Shown: positions 1 through 11,905, numbered from the stretch's first letter. The stretch is DNA of 64,000 nt from Lunularia cruciata (GCA_948567375.1 OX419760.1:21266001-21330000), one strand, 5' to 3'. Notes: a model not told the origin generated them from the letters alone. A program made the numbers and translations.

Positions 1-910
1 TCCACCTTCTTCTTGCCTTGCCTCTTGTTATAGCTCTCCTTTTGTTTCCTTTGGGCTTGCTCCACTTGAACCATAGCAACTGCTCTTGCCTCTTCCAACT
101 CCATGAGTTGTTCCTTCCTTGACTTCTTTGCATCACCTCCTTGTGCTTTCTTCAATCTCCTATGAATGCTTTGGAAGGTAGGAGGATCAAAGTGTATAGA
201 TAAGGTAGACTCAATACCATATACCAACTGAAATGGAGAATACTTGGTAGAAGTCTTCATGGTTGTCCTATACTCCCACAAATCTGCATGAATCCTCTTG
301 TCCCAATGATGTTTAGCCCCCTCCATTTCTGCATCTTTGGCCAACATCATGCACAAAGTCTGATTGGTTCTCTCTACCAAGCCATTGGAATTTGGCTTAT
401 AATATGTAGTTACTCTATGTGTGATAGAGAAATGTCGTAGCATGGTTGTAATGATGCTTCCTGTAAACTCTCCTCCTCTATTAGAAACCAACTCCAAAGG
501 GCATCCAAACCTAGAGATAATACGGTCATATAGAAATCTACCAACTTCATCTTCATTTTTGTCCCTCAATGGTCTAGCTTCAACCCACTTAGTAAGGTAA
601 TCAGTAACTACCACAATGTACCAATTGTTCCTTGGGGTTCTATTGAGAGGACCTACAAAATCAATTCCCCACTTCTCAAAAGGTCCTAGCAATGGAATTG
701 ATCTAAGTGGTGGAGTGGAAGTAGACTTTATAGCAAAGCTTGACAAACATGACAAGTTTTGCAATAATCAAGACAATCCTTGAAAATCCCTCTCCAATGG
801 TAACGTGCATCTAGAATCTTAAAAGCCGTCACCTTTCCTGCAAAGTGTCCCCCACACACTAAACCTTCATGAAACTCCTTTATGAGTAGGATAGACTCTT
901 CCTGACCCAC
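1..910 (-). pseudogene. A1 integrase (partial, inactive)
   Basis: The integrase inserts retrotransposon cDNA into chromosomal DNA. The HHCC zinc module is visible at 728-910 (HWRG followed by CKTCHVC). Downstream are the catalytic core with an intact first Asp in the context GIDFVGP (around 645-665) and an intact Glu in the context NGLVERTN (around 366-390). The second catalytic Asp, expected before RGGEF, reads Asn (around 470-490), a G-to-A change that should abolish strand transfer. The reading frame breaks around 730. The C-terminus is outside the window. Copy A2 keeps this Asp but has lost the Glu instead. Confidence 0.85.
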
Positions 911-916
911 TGCTAT

Positions 917-1806
917 TCAAAGTAGACCATCTGCTCCTTGGTGAAAAAGAATATCCTCCACCATTGTGTAAGGTCTAGATCTTGCTGCAAGGGCCTTCCT
1001 TTCCCTAACATGCATCCCTTCTAGATAGTTACTTCTTGTCACAAAATCCACAATCTCCTTGTACTCCATTGGAACCTCTTGAGTGATTGAGATTGTCATG
1101 AGCTCCTCATCCGGGAAGGAATCATCCATTGGCTCATCTCCATCATGATCATAGGCTCTAGATAACAAGTCAGCATTTGCATGGTTCTTTCCTAACCTAT
1201 ATACAATAGTGTAGTCATACTCAGACAAGAGTATCATCCACCTTGCTAGTCTCCTTTCAACATTAGGCTTGTTGAAGATGTACTTCAAAGCCTTGTGATC
1301 CGTGACAATGGTGGCTTTCCCTCCAATCAAGTAGTGTCTAAACTTCTTGAGACCAAAGATCATTGCCAACCCTTTTGTCTCTGTGATAGAGTAATTCTTT
1401 TCTTCTAAAACCATCTGCCTACTAGCATAAGCTATTGGTTGATCATGCCCATCTTGGTCTAATTGACTAAGAGTGCATCCTATAGCTACATTAGAAGCAT
1501 CAGAATGTAGAGAATGAAAGGCTTACTCCAATCAGGTTTAGCAAGAATTTGTTCATAGTTTTGCTACAAATTCTACACAAGGAATGGATCTACAACCAAG
1601 GATTGCTTGAGCTCCTCAAAAGCTTTGAGAGCCTCCTTGTCCTCCAAAATCACCATGTAATCTACATCCTTCTTCATGTAGATGGTCAATGCATAAGCCT
1701 TGTTGGAAAATGAGAAGATGAACCTCCTATAGTATCCAACCATCCCCAAGAATTGGCATAATTTTGTCAAGCTTGAAGGGAATGGAAGGTATGAGATTTT
1801 CTTCAC
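917..1806 (-). pseudogene. A1 RNase H region of pol
   Basis: This is the RNase H domain plus the tether that follows RT in gypsy pol; it degrades the RNA strand of the RNA:DNA hybrid. Segment 1573-1806 has the conserved connection sequence LCQFLGMVGYYRRFI. Segment 917-1414 has YSITETKGLA (catalytic Glu), VTDHKALKYIF (Asp) and the LARWMILLSEYDY tail. Between them, around 1440-1570, the frame is broken by indels, so the first catalytic Asp region is not in one frame. The order and orientation fit A1. It is clearly homologous to 51558-52454 in A2. Confidence 0.85.
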
Positions 1807-1809
1807 CTT

Positions 1810-2547
1810 CTAAGGATCAACTGCTATTCCATCCTTGGAGATGATGTGCCCCAAAAGTAGACCTTCTTCACATCCAAAAATGCACTTCTCTGGGTTGAGT
1901 GATGCATTTGCCTCATCAAAGCATTGCAAGACCTTGATTAGGTGCTCAAAGTGCTCCTCCTTGCTCCCATAGACACAAAAGTCATCAATGAAGTCTCTCA
2001 CAAATTTCCCAATGAAAGGTTCAAATACCTTGTTCATGAACCGTTGGAATGTGGCTTGAGCATTGCAAAGCCCAAAAGGCATGACCTTGAAAGCATATGT
2101 TCCCCGAGGTGTGGTGAATGTGGTGAGTTATTGATGCTATGGTGCAATCTTGATTTGGTTATGTCCACTATAACCATCTCCAAAACTATACCTCTCATGA
2201 CCTGCAACCTCCTCCAAGATCTTATCAATGAATGGCAATGGATAGTAGTCTTTCTTGGTAATAGCATTGAGCTTCTTGTAATCCACACATACTCAAAGCT
2301 TGCCATTCTTTTTCTTCATAATCACAATTGGAGACACCCATTCTGAATTCTCCAACTCAAAGATAAATCCAGCTTCCTTGAGCTTATCAATCTCCTCCTT
2401 CACAACCAAAGATATTGGTGGGTTAATGCGACGTTGCTTTTGGCGGATTGGTCTTGCATGTGACTCCACCTCTATCTTGTGCTCCTGCAAGGTGACTTCC
2501 TTCACTAAAAGCAAACACATGGATGAACTTACAGAAAATCTCCTCAA
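1810..2547 (-). pseudogene. A1 reverse transcriptase
   Basis: This is the RT domain of the gypsy polyprotein. Landmarks are SEWVSPIVIMKKKNGKL near 2293-2345 (fingers), MPFGLCNAQATFQRFM at 2035-2082, and FIDDFCVYGS around 1966-1995, where the two Asp are the catalytic pair of the YxDD-type motif. It ends in GHIISKDGIAVDP near 1810. A frame change around 2290 separates the first third from the rest. The active site is therefore present, but the protein is not continuous. The nearest relative in the window is 52551-53450 in A2. Confidence 0.88.
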
Positions 2548-2596
2548 ATCTCACCTTCTCCTCCTTGGTAACATTTGGGCCATACTTGAGGGTAGC

Positions 2597-4289
2597 TTAC
2601 CTTCTCTCTACCTCCTCAAGTGTCAATGGTGATTTATCTAGGTCCTTCAAAACCTTTGGCTTAGGTGCAAAATCCATAGCACACAAAGGATACACATCTG
2701 AATCAGATTCAGATTCATTCTCCTCCGTGGAAGTCTCCTCTTCCATGCTTGTGTCCACACCTGAAGCTCCTTCTTCAGAATCTGATTCCCAATAATCAGA
2801 AGATGATGTATCTGAATGTGAAGTGTTGGTGGTGTTAGTCACAAGAATTATGATTTTATGGTTTGATGGCCCAATCCTCAAGTACCCTTTGTGCCATTGT
2901 TCAGTTGTGCGTGCTTCTCTCAACCATGGCCTCCCAAGAAGTAAGTCATAGCTTGAATCCTTCAAGACTTGGAAAGTCACGAGATTTTGAACTCCAAGAA
3001 CTGAAACTACCACTTTATCCATCACCCCTATTGGTTGAACTTGTTGCTTGTTTGCCATGCTCACCACAAATGTTGAAGGTCTTGAGGGTATCATACCCAA
3101 CTTCTTCATCAACCATTTTGACATGGCATTCACTGCTGATCCTCCATCAACAAGTGCATCCTTGATGTTGTGACCATTCACTCTCATATCAATTTTGGAC
3201 ACATATTCACAAGCCTCCCATGGTGCTGGCTTGGCATCCACCACCCTCATTGATACTAGAGCTTTTGCCTTCTTCTTCCTCTTGCTCCTTGTAGAATTCA
3301 AACCACCTCTAAGCTCCTTTCTCAAGGTAGGGTTCAAAACAATCAATTGGCCCATTGTGATAGTAGCCTTGTGACTACCAACATCCTCCAACACATTGTA
3401 GCTCCATTGTTGCTTTGAAATCAAGAAATCTTCCATCCCCAACTTCTTCCTTGGAGTCTTTGTTGTCGATGGTGTTGAGGTGTGAGTGCTCCTAGTAGAC
3501 AAAGAAGTATCCTTGCTTGGAGTAAATCCTTGAGAAGAGTGTACATCCTCTGCAAAACGAGCTCTCTGCTTCTCTTGTGCCAAAAGCTCCAAATTAAGAC
3601 CCTTGGAGTTTGAGCACTCTCCCTTCTCATACTTGCTCTCAATCACATCTATGGATGCTATCTCCTTACCTTTTTTTGGATTAGGAGCCACTTGGGTTTC
3701 ACTACCTCCTTCTTTCCCTGTATTGGCTTCCTCATAACCCCTTCTTCCATGGTAAGTGGAATTTGGGCAATTCCTTTGGAGATGGCCTCTTCCTCCACAA
3801 CCAAAACAATTTCTATCCTTGAAATTGTTGCTGGCCTCCTCTATATGGATTGTTTCCATAACTCTTAGGCCCCCTCCCTACATTCTGATCCACCTCTCTC
3901 TTCTCCCATAGTTGCACCACATTGATTTTGAGATCTGCAAGTTGTTCTGTGATGGTTTGAAGTGGATCTTTTGGTGGAGGTGCAAGAACTAGAGCAACTA
4001 CTACTTGTGATGAAACCCTTGCCACCAAAGTATCAGAAGTTCCACTATACTTGTACCCTTGAGGAGGATGCACAACCTCCTTCACCACCAAATCACTCTC
4101 ATCCCTTTCCAAACTCTCCTCCACATGAATTGCAATTTTGATAGCTTCAACCTTGGAAGAAGGTTTCTCATATCTCACCTTGCTTCTAATTTGTGGTCTC
4201 AACCCTCTCACAAAATTCTTGGTGAGCATGGCCCCTATGCCAATCATAGTAGTCTCCACATCACTCCACCCTTCCTCAACACTCTGCAA
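2597..4289 (-). pseudogene. A1 gag C-terminus and aspartic protease
   Basis: Two overlapping frames (3813-4289, then 2597-3859) carry the gag C-terminal half. It has a CCHC zinc knuckle, CFGCGGRGHLQRNC, near 3765-3805, a Ser/Thr/Lys-rich linker, then a retropepsin-like domain with LVDGGSAVNAMS near 3120-3165 and YDLLLGRPWL near 2925-2960. The DGG form of the active-site triplet is common in plant gypsy proteases. An acidic Ser/Glu tail (2700-2830) leads into RT. The gag N-terminus present in A2 (to 54974) is deleted here at about 4300. This is the only family A copy in the window that retains the protease. Confidence 0.85.
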
Positions 4290-4500
4290 AATTTGGACTC
4301 TATTTTTTTTTTCTCTTTTTTCTCTCTCACTCTATAACTAATAGAGTATATACATGACTAAAACCATTTGAGAGTAATCCACCCTAGAAAAAACAAAAGG
4401 CTCAGGTTGCTCCAAGATTTCTATAACAACATCAAATCCTAGAGTGCATATTAATCTAACCTTCATGGATAGTTTATCCATAAGTTGAAAGATTATCTCT

Positions 4501-4958
4501 ATCACTAATCTTGAGAACTAGCTGATGAAGGTGGTAGTATTTCTGTAGCTGTACTAAGACTCTCTCCAAGATCCTTCACCAAAGTCTCTAAAAGTGATTT
4601 TACTCTACTACACTCATGTCATTTTGGAAGTCCTTCAACTCCACAAACCTCACACAACTCCTTGGTCTTAGATCTTCTCCCTCCCAACATGCAAACCCAA
4701 GTCAAGTTATCCTCTCCTTTCCCTCAATCTCTTGCTCTCAAAGTTCAATGGACATGAACTTGCCTTATGTCCCTTCTTTCTGCATAGAAAGCACTTAGAC
4801 TCACTCTTTCCTCCAAGGGGTGTAGGTTTTTGGATCCTCTCAACACTCTCTTCAAATTTTATTGTAAACTCTCTTTTCCTCAAATCCACCCCTATAATCA
4901 CCTCAAACCCTTGGGGAACCTAACATAGTCTCAATTTCCACTCTTGGTGATCCTCCAT
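4501..4958 (-). pseudogene. A1 leader ORF with zinc-knuckle motifs upstream of gag
   Basis: Between the primer binding site and gag lies a further same-strand reading frame that starts at an ATG ending at 4958. It encodes a CCHC knuckle CFLCRKKGHKASSC (around 4765-4810) and, about 45 residues further on, a second Cys-rich stretch (CEVCGVEGLPK) in a shifted frame. One early stop interrupts A1. The same ORF occurs in A2 at 55206-55680, where that early codon is open, so it is a family trait rather than chance. It is not the main gag knuckle, which lies at 3765-3805. The function is unknown; nucleic-acid binding is inferred from the CCHC pattern. Confidence 0.6.
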
Positions 4959-5790
4959 GTTCCCAAGATGAATCTAAACACTCAAACATGTTTTCTGTTG
5001 CTCTCAAACTCCTCATGCATGAGATCTCCACTCTGCAGAATTGACCCTTCCTCACAATTTCACTCAGATCTCTCAACTTGTATTTGAAAGTCCTCTAAAA
5101 TTTTTCACATGTGATCAACACTCAAGGGTGTCCTTCCGTGCAAAATATAAGATCTTTTGATTGAGTCATTTGGCCTAGACACCTTTCTATTTAGCATACA
5201 TATTTCAGATTTGGTCTGAAAACCACCCCCTCACTTCAAAAACTCATAACTCCCTGCTCAAGAATGACCTATCTCTAATATGTGTGTCATCAAGTAGGAT
5301 ATAAAATACTGAATTTTCTTTGATAGTTTTACAACAATCCATTGAAAATTAAAGAAATGGTAGACTTGGTATAATTTTCCACAGAGCATGTAGTTGCGGG
5401 AGTAGTTTACCCTATCAACTTTCAAAAATTCTAGCCCAATGCGCAAATAGCTCTCACAATAAATCCAAGTGTGCTAACTAAAAGATAACCCAAGCTATCA
5501 TGTGTAGAAATTTCAAGTTCAGATCTCAAACTTGAGATTTTGCCCAAAATCATCTTAATCCACAAAATCTGCAATCCACCTCACACAATCTCTCCAAATC
5601 CTCTCATGTGTAGAAGATGTACAAAATCACTTCAAAGACATCATACTAAACTACAGGGTATACAAATAGATATTTCTCTAACTTAAGTTCAGCTCTCTCC
5701 TCTCCTAATGTTCTCTCCAAGTGAGCTCTCATAGCCTCCTTCTGCCTAATGTAGAATTGAACGTGGAACATTATCTTGCCTTCTAGAGAG
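4959..5790 (-). other. A1 untranslated leader
   Basis: This is non-coding leader between the primer binding site and the leader ORF. Only short chance frames are present. It aligns by eye over most of its length with 55681-56555 in A2, including the stretch ending at the priming site. A2 has a short extra inverted segment near 55870-55905. Confidence 0.6.
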
Positions 5791-5808
5791 GTCCCGGCAA
5801 CGGAACCA
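5791..5808 (-). other. A1 primer binding site (tRNA-Asp-like)
   Basis: Read on the minus strand, TGGTTCCGTTGCCGGGAC lies a few bases inside the 5' LTR end. It resembles the plant tRNA-Asp primer site TGGCGCCGTTGCCGGGGA, with differences at positions 4 and 5 and near the end. The A2 equivalent (56553-56571) is further degraded by C/T changes. Confidence 0.6.
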
Positions 5809-5812
5809 AAAA

Positions 5813-6503
5813 TGTGAGCCGGCCTGTCTCTCACTTAGGATGAACCTCTGATGACTATTATGAGAGCGCACCATGGACTTAGAAGGCAAGAAACCCTAAC
5901 TCCATCATACTCCTCCAAGGCTAACACTCCAAGACCCAAGACATTGCTCACTAGAGAACTCAATATGAGAGAGATAGTTGCAAATGAAAGGATGATGAGT
6001 ACCTCATCACCCCTTGTTTATATACTTGTGAAATAGTTACGTACTAAAGTTACTATTTACTAGAGTAACTCAAGTTACTAGGCTAAAAGTCAAGTTAAGT
6101 CAAAAAGTAGAAAGGAATATCCATTCACATGGGTATATTCCCTAAGCATGTGATCTTATCTTGACCCAACCACTAAGTCAAGGATTCCTTCACATGGGCT
6201 ATCCTTGGACAATAGAAGAATCCAAAACAAAAAGGCTTGCGGGCCCAAGAGTTCTCAACTCTTTCCTCAAAGCCCAACACCTAGGAATAATATCAAGTCA
6301 ACACACTAGAATCCAAAATAGTGGTGCTCATCTTTTCCACCTCCTCTAAAGTAAGGTCCCGTCTATCTTAGCTATGACTAACTTTAGCTAATCATGACTA
6401 ATGTTGAACCATCCTTTATCTCTATATAAAAAATATTTCTCAAGTTCTTGTAATACCAAGCTAAATATCACAATACCACACACATGCACAAATGGGTGTT
6501 ATA
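5813..6503 (-). repeat. A1 5' LTR (691 bp)
   Basis: On the minus strand it begins TGTAACACCC-like (here the C of the terminal CA in plus orientation is mutated to T at 6502) and ends GGCTCACA just before the priming site. Its length is identical to the A2 5' LTR (56578-57268, 691 bp). The same sequence occurs as a solo LTR at 42511-43205, as a deleted 3' LTR at 50016-50471 and on the plus strand at 57889-58575. Confidence 0.9.
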
Positions 6504-7159
6504 GATGAGGGCTTGTGTGGCTTATCTTGGACTGAGACTACATACTATTGCTCGCTAGACCCTTACTTGTCAGGTGATGCAGACCCAGACTGATGGCATC
6601 CCTAGGATAGATGCCACCCGTGTGTTACCTCATAGTGTGGAGACTCAAGGCACTCAGACTAAGTTTAAAGTGAGGCTTCATCTATCAAGAGAGTATATTC
6701 CATGTATCCTCTTCCTGGGCTTCTTGCAAAAGAAGATTACTGTTTTGGATGTTACTTGTTTGGCATCATTATGGCTTTGTGGTGCTACCAATTTTTGTGC
6801 ATGGGAGAGTTGGACGACTAGGCATAGTTGGTGCTCTCACACACAATCCAGGCCTGTAGGGTGGGTAGCCCATCGTGGTGTTAGCCATTTGATCTAGTTC
6901 TCTTTGCTACGCTTTGAGGTTATCTTGTGGATAGATCTTACTCTACATGGAGTGGAGTGGTTGCTACGGAGCGTGTGGCAGTGGTCCAAACTCCCAAAGG
7001 AAGTTCACATCAAGTCTTGCCCTAGCTTTCCTTTTATATGCACTCAATTTTTTTCTCAATTTCAATTTTCACCTTCTATCTCAAATCTAACACGCTTTGC
7101 TTCTATTCTCATATTTTTTTCTCTTTTTTCCTCATGTTGGTGGCTTCTAGTTTAGCTAG
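6504..7159. other. No recognised gene
   Basis: This is unique-looking sequence just outside the A1 LTR. A plus frame at 6574-6897 (107 codons) has no motif I recognise. From about 7030 to 7140 the sequence is pyrimidine-rich. No repeat family of this window continues here. Confidence 0.4.
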
Positions 7160-8131
7160 TTATGACCTCCCCCTGGATTCTATAGTATATGCCTTCAACA
7201 TGGTAATTTTTGCTGAATCATGAGACAATGACATACTAGGTGACAACCTGGGTACCTTACTTGTTGATATTCCACCTTTCCTCCTCTTTGGGTCATGTTC
7301 TCCTTCTTGGTTGAGGAAAGCACACTCGGATCCATCCCTGGTAGAAGTTAAAGGCGGTGTGTGTAATGAAAGGTGAGCCCTTGATTGGTGGAACAAATGG
7401 TGACTCATCCTTAGGTGATAGGATTCCATTGTCCATGCCTACACTTAGTATACTTTCCACCCCTTGGGTGTTTGGAACAAACTGGGGGCCCAAGTTAGGG
7501 AGCACCACCTCTAGAGGAGATGGGAATTGCAAGCACTCCTATGCACTTGTGGACCTTCTCCTTGCCAGCCTTGCCAATCCCACTCAAATTGAGATTAAAA
7601 TCTCCCAAACTTACCATTGCAGGTGGTCTTATGTTTGCTCTGGTCCTTAACATGGCTTCCTTAATGGAGCATATTCTATTCAATTTTTCTTTTAAAGTTC
7701 TCTACCTTTACCATATTCCTTCTCCGTGAGACCTTCTTCGTGAGACCTTCTCTAGTAGACTTGTTCTTAAGCTCTTGAGTTTCTTTGTATTGTTTCATGT
7801 ACCTCAACCATTTCTTGTAAAGCTTGTCACCTATCATAGAAGTAGGAAATCCTTGTCCCTCCCTAATCAAAAAGGTTGCCATGAAACTAAATGTGGTTGA
7901 ATTCTAAATGGGCTTTTTGCAATTCCCACCATGAATTTATGTAAAATGCTCAAGGTCCTCCAAATAATCCAGTATTTGGCTATAATGGTGCATTGCCACG
8001 CAAAATTGTTCATCCTCCTTTGTTTTGTCTGACACGGAAGAAGCCATCCTCAATAGGTCTCCAAACTTCCCTAATGGTTGTTCAAGTTGCAAATCCAAAG
8101 ATGACTCTATAGGTCTTGGATCAACATCCAA
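7160..8131 (-). pseudogene. Unrecognised degenerate reading frames
   Basis: Short minus-strand frames follow one another: 7937-8131 (acidic, with clustered Leu), 7676-7882 (very basic, with RREGLTKKVSRRR-type character), 7495-7683, and 7293-7532 with its neighbour 7160-7429 (Pro/Ser-rich). Their order and like strand suggest one decayed coding sequence, possibly of a mobile element. No catalytic or structural motif identifies it, and stops and frame changes separate the pieces. It could also be chance. Confidence 0.25.
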
Positions 8132-10070
8132 AAGTGAGCCTCATGTACTAAAACAAGGTACTTGATCTCCCATTGCAAAATTTTTATTGCCCTCTTGAAG
8201 TAAAATTCCTCAAAGTAATCAATTTCTTGGTTGCTGTAGGGTGGCGCATATCATTTCCCACACCAAAAAAAACTACAAAACTGCGGTTTAGTTGCTTGAC
8301 AATTTGCACATTTGGTCAGGTGGTGAATTTGAGTTAAGAATTTGAATTATTGAGAGGGTGCATTTTGAATTTTGAATATGCAAACAAAATCATAAATCAT
8401 ATCTGACTCATCTAACCATGTGGCCACCCTCTTGAGAAACCATGTCACTTTTTTTGACAATCATTTATTTAGTTACAACATTCTTAAACATCATAACATA
8501 GGGCTTGATTTTTATAAATGAATGCAATTGGGAAAAAATATCCCATAACTGAATTTACAAAGCATTCATTTATTTGCATCTTGTCTAGTTACAAATTTCA
8601 CTAAAAATTTATTATGAAGTTTGTTATTTATCCTGTAGACATCCGTCAAATCTATTTCTAGAACCTCCTAATGTAAGTTACTATGAGGAAAAACTTAAAG
8701 GAGTAGACCAACTAGACAATTAGACTTTTAGGTTGCCTCCTAAGTTGAGGTGTTCAAAAAGTCTAATTGGTCTAATGAGGTCTAATTGTTCCGAGGTTCA
8801 AATGCCTCATATCTCCCAATGTATAATAGGGGGTTTCAATTTTGGAATCTATGGGACATTTACAATAGTGGGCCATGTCACGTAATATTTTTTATGCAAG
8901 ATCCCGCTAAAAATCTGGTCCTATTTGTGACCAGATATTGGTTATGGGCTGCAGCAGGTATTAAGCAGCATCTCAAAAAGGGGAGTTTGGGTTGAACATG
9001 GAGCTTATGGTTGTCAAAGTGATTAATTCTTAATGAATTTAATTTATACTATTGAATGTAGACCTGTCTAGATGTCACCATGTCTTAAACAAAGTGGTTC
9101 AAAGACGAAAGTCCAAACAAAAATGTGAATTTGTGGGATCAAAAGAGGGAGTCAACTTTCATGCAAAAGCAAGGCTCTAAGTGTTGAGTAGATACTTGTA
9201 ATTCAAAGGGAAAACAAACTTGAGCCACTCAATGCAAATTGTGAATGATAATGGATTCTAGGCTTGTCTTTCCCTAGGGTGCCAACTATATTCTACACAA
9301 CTAGCATGCAACCTATGATAAATGGCATCCATTTCCTGTTTGAAAGTGCCTACACACCTTTGGATCCATATGCACATATTCGACCACATAACTTTTTCCA
9401 AACACATCCAAAACTACAGTCTTCCTTAGTTGTTCCCTTGGGTAGACAATGTAAGGAATAAATATATTTATCTATGAAGTTTATCCTTTATGTTGAACTT
9501 CTATTCCTTGATTCTTAAGTTACATATCTATCTAGTCAACTAGTGAGTGCTAGTGATGTTGATGTAACATACAATAAAAACTTTCATATGAGAAACATGT
9601 GGTATGAGAGAGATACTTCTCTATGCAAAAGTAAGTGTTTGCAATGCAAGTATTTTCAGGGGAAAACAAAAAGGCTTTGGGGCAATAAGTCATGGATGAC
9701 AATCTAGGTGCTCTAAATGGACCCAAAAGGAATTTTTTATAATGCATGCAATGTTGTATTTTATGTTGTGTGTGGGTACTTCTTGAATCCATCTTAGATT
9801 TATGTGGTATGCTTCATAGGCATTGTAATCTCTATACCATCTCTCCAACTACAACAAAGAGTGGTGATATGCATTTTGTTAGTGCTACAATAAAGAGTTT
9901 GACATCCACGTATAAAGAGAGTTAAGTATTGTTGTCACTTTCCAATGAAGTGGATGTATGATAAAAACTACTCATAATGGTGAAAGCTAATAAGAGTCCA
10001 AAGACTGACTAGAGGAAAGATTGGTATAAACCTCATAGCTTACCAAAATAAATCAAGTTCTTATTACACA
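8132..10070. other. AT-rich intergenic DNA, no gene seen
   Basis: No reading frame over about 80 codons and no homology to the other families in the window. Around 8725-8790 the motif TCTAATTG recurs several times. Possible remnants of a decayed element precede the copia-like end at 10085. Confidence 0.4.
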
Positions 10071-10084
10071 CTTTAGAGTCCTTG

Positions 10085-10144
10085 GTCTAATGATATCACT
10101 AAAGACTCTCGTGATCCTCTTGTCAAAGGTTTTCAAACATGTTA
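10085..10144 (+). pseudogene. Possible Ty1/copia pol C-terminus remnant
   Basis: One frame reads SNDITKDSRDPLVKGFQTC then stop. This resembles the conserved end of copia RNase H (S-x-N-x-A-D-P-L-T-K-G-L). Upstream frames are broken and only weakly support it, so the call rests on about 15 residues. Confidence 0.35.
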
Positions 10145-10235
10145 GAAAGGTCAAAGAAAGAGCAACCTTGAAAAGTAGATAGGTCATTCAATGGGCAATA
10201 ATAAAGGAGATCACTATAGGTGCCACCTGTTCTAG

Positions 10236-10372
10236 CACACTCCTATAGGGCCTCAACTTCTCCTTGATGGAGCTATTTCTCCTCCGCCATGTCTTTTTTT
10301 GTCTCCTGATGAGGAACCTACTTTTGTTGATTCTCTTATGGAGGATCCTTTGTTAGTTGATGTTGCTATGGA
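10236..10372 (+). pseudogene. Left part of an open frame split by element B
   Basis: A proline-rich frame opens after a stop at 10233 and runs up to the insertion site with no further stop. It includes SPPPCLFLSP and SLMEDPLLVDVAMED. It continues in the same frame from 15992 once one copy of the 5-bp target duplication is discounted. The product is unrecognised. It may belong to an older mobile element rather than a host gene. Confidence 0.4.
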
Positions 10373-10783
10373 TGTAATAGTATGGAGTTTAGTGACATAG
10401 TTAGTAAGGCTAACAAAGTAGAGAATAAGCCAAATTAGCCTAGAATATTCCAAAAGTATCTAGGAAGCTTCTTGGGGAGCTTTCCGACTAGTTAACCTGT
10501 GTTCCAAGTAGGTAGCTTCTAGAAACTTCTAACTAGCTTAGCTTGCATGCCAAGTAGGCAACTTCTAATAGGAAGCTTCTTGAGAAACTTCCTAGTTAAT
10601 TTGGCTTGCACTCTGAGAAAGCGGCTCAAGGAAGCTTCTTGAGAAGCTTCTCAAGGGCCTTGTATGCTACCTATAAATACCAAAGCCAAAGCTCATGCTA
10701 GGCATTTGAAGTTTTCCCTCATTCAAGAATCCCAATGTGAGTTTCTATTCTCCTATTTCTCTCCTTGGTCTCGGTCTTTTACA
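10373..10783 (+). repeat. B 5' LTR (411 bp)
   Basis: It runs from TGTAATAG to TTTTACA. A promoter-like TATAAATA lies near 10672-10679, about 25 bp after a cluster of GAAGCTTC units, and the CTCCTATTTCTCTCC pyrimidine block precedes the 3' end. Its partner is the LTR at 15589-15991. Confidence 0.92.
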
Positions 10784-10784
10784 T

Positions 10785-10796
10785 TGGTATCAAAGC
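10785..10796 (+). other. B primer binding site (tRNA-iMet)
   Basis: TGGTATCAAAGC starts 2 bases after the LTR. It matches the plant initiator-Met priming site TGGTATCAGAGC with one change. Confidence 0.85.
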
Positions 10797-11054
10797 AAGA
10801 ATGGGATGGATGGAATTTATGGACCATCAAATCCACTTCCACCAAACCATTGGGATTTTTGCATCCAAATACTACCCAAGCATAGTTTCACACAATTTAT
10901 CACCTTGCACTTTGGATAAGATTTTCTACATATGATCACCATATTTGAGGAATCTTTGGTGCTTCCGATTATAACTTATGGAGAATGATGGATGTGCTGT
11001 TTCTATGTATTATTAAATCAGATAGATTGGGAGTGGTGTGATAGAGTAGCAACC

Positions 11055-11905
11055 ATGGCGGCAATACCCAATGTTATCCTTGCTATGCAACAACAAATTG
11101 AGCACCTTACTTGATTGTTGGATGAGAGAGATCTTTGACGACAAGAGCAGGTGGAGAGAGTACCAATTCAAGAAGGAGAAGATCGGATCAGAATTTCCTA
11201 AATCCAAGGTACTTGAAGGCAAGAATCTTCTGGGTGCAGTGGAGAATGTTGTGTTTGATTTTGAACGTTATTTTGAAGTTACCAATCTACAAGACGAGCA
11301 AAAACAGATTCTCTTGGCTTCTAGCTAATTGGATGGAGTAGCAAAGCTATGGTCGAGATTCCAAGTAGAGCAAGCTGAACAACAAATTGTTGCACCAATC
11401 TTGACATGGGCAGAATTCAAAAGTGTAATAATTAGCCGGTTCTAAGCTATAAATGCTACACGAGTTACACGGGATAAGTTGGCAAAGTTGAAATAGATTC
11501 GCTCTGTAAGAAGTTACATCATGCAATTCCAAAACATCATCATGCAAATTGTAGATATATTGGAAGGTGAAGCTTTGGATCAATTTGTGAGGGGCTTGAA
11601 GGCGAGAACCAAATTAGAGGTAACCATGCAAGAACCACAACACTTGGAGGAAGCCATGCAGTTGGCCAAACATTTTGATTCCTTGGTAGCAACAACTTGG
11701 TTGCGACCTTGACCTCCACATAGCCTACCAATACACTACACACAAGTGGAGGAGCCAACACCAATGGAGATTGATGCCATTCAACGAAGACCACTTGGCA
11801 CGGTAGACAGAGAGAAACTGCAACAAAATGGTGGTTGTTTTTATTATCACCAATTGGGGCATCACATTGTTGAATGTCCACTCAAGAATGGACGACCTTG
11901 ACAAG
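11055..11905 (+). pseudogene. B gag
   Basis: This is the capsid/nucleocapsid polyprotein. The putative start ATG at 11055 is followed by a coil-like Gln/Glu-rich stretch, then broken capsid frames, including 11521-11712 with LEGEALDQFVRGLKART. A knuckle near 11832-11880 has the order C-F-Y-Y-x-Q-L-G-H-H-I-V-E-C. The second zinc-binding Cys of CX2CX4HX4C has become Tyr, whereas H keeps CYCC there. Many stops interrupt it. It has the same organisation as 35114-35955 in H. Confidence 0.8.

Larger units (their letters stand above)
1..6503 (-). mobile_element. Ty3/gypsy LTR retrotransposon A1 (partial, chromodomain-less family A)
   Basis: On the minus strand the order is 5' LTR (5813-6503), primer binding site, leader ORF, gag, protease, reverse transcriptase, RNase H and integrase, which is the gypsy order. 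The element runs off the left edge, so the integrase C-terminus, polypurine tract and 3' LTR are missing. Copy A2 (50016-57268), the integrase end A3 (57269-58575) and a solo LTR (42511-43205) belong to the same family. Compared with A2, A1 lacks roughly 390 bp of the gag N-terminus near 4300, where two T-rich tracts have been joined. Several frameshifts break pol, so this copy is non-autonomous. The C-terminus seen in A3 has no chromodomain. Confidence 0.9.

Noticed and set aside
6574-6897. Possible gene of 107 codons
   Set aside because: No motif, no flanking coding signal and no homologue in the window, so it was left as unrecognised sequence.
8786-8805. GAGGTTCAAATGCCTC resembles a tRNA T-arm
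   Set aside because: No matching acceptor, D-arm or anticodon arm could be placed around it, so it is a chance short stem.
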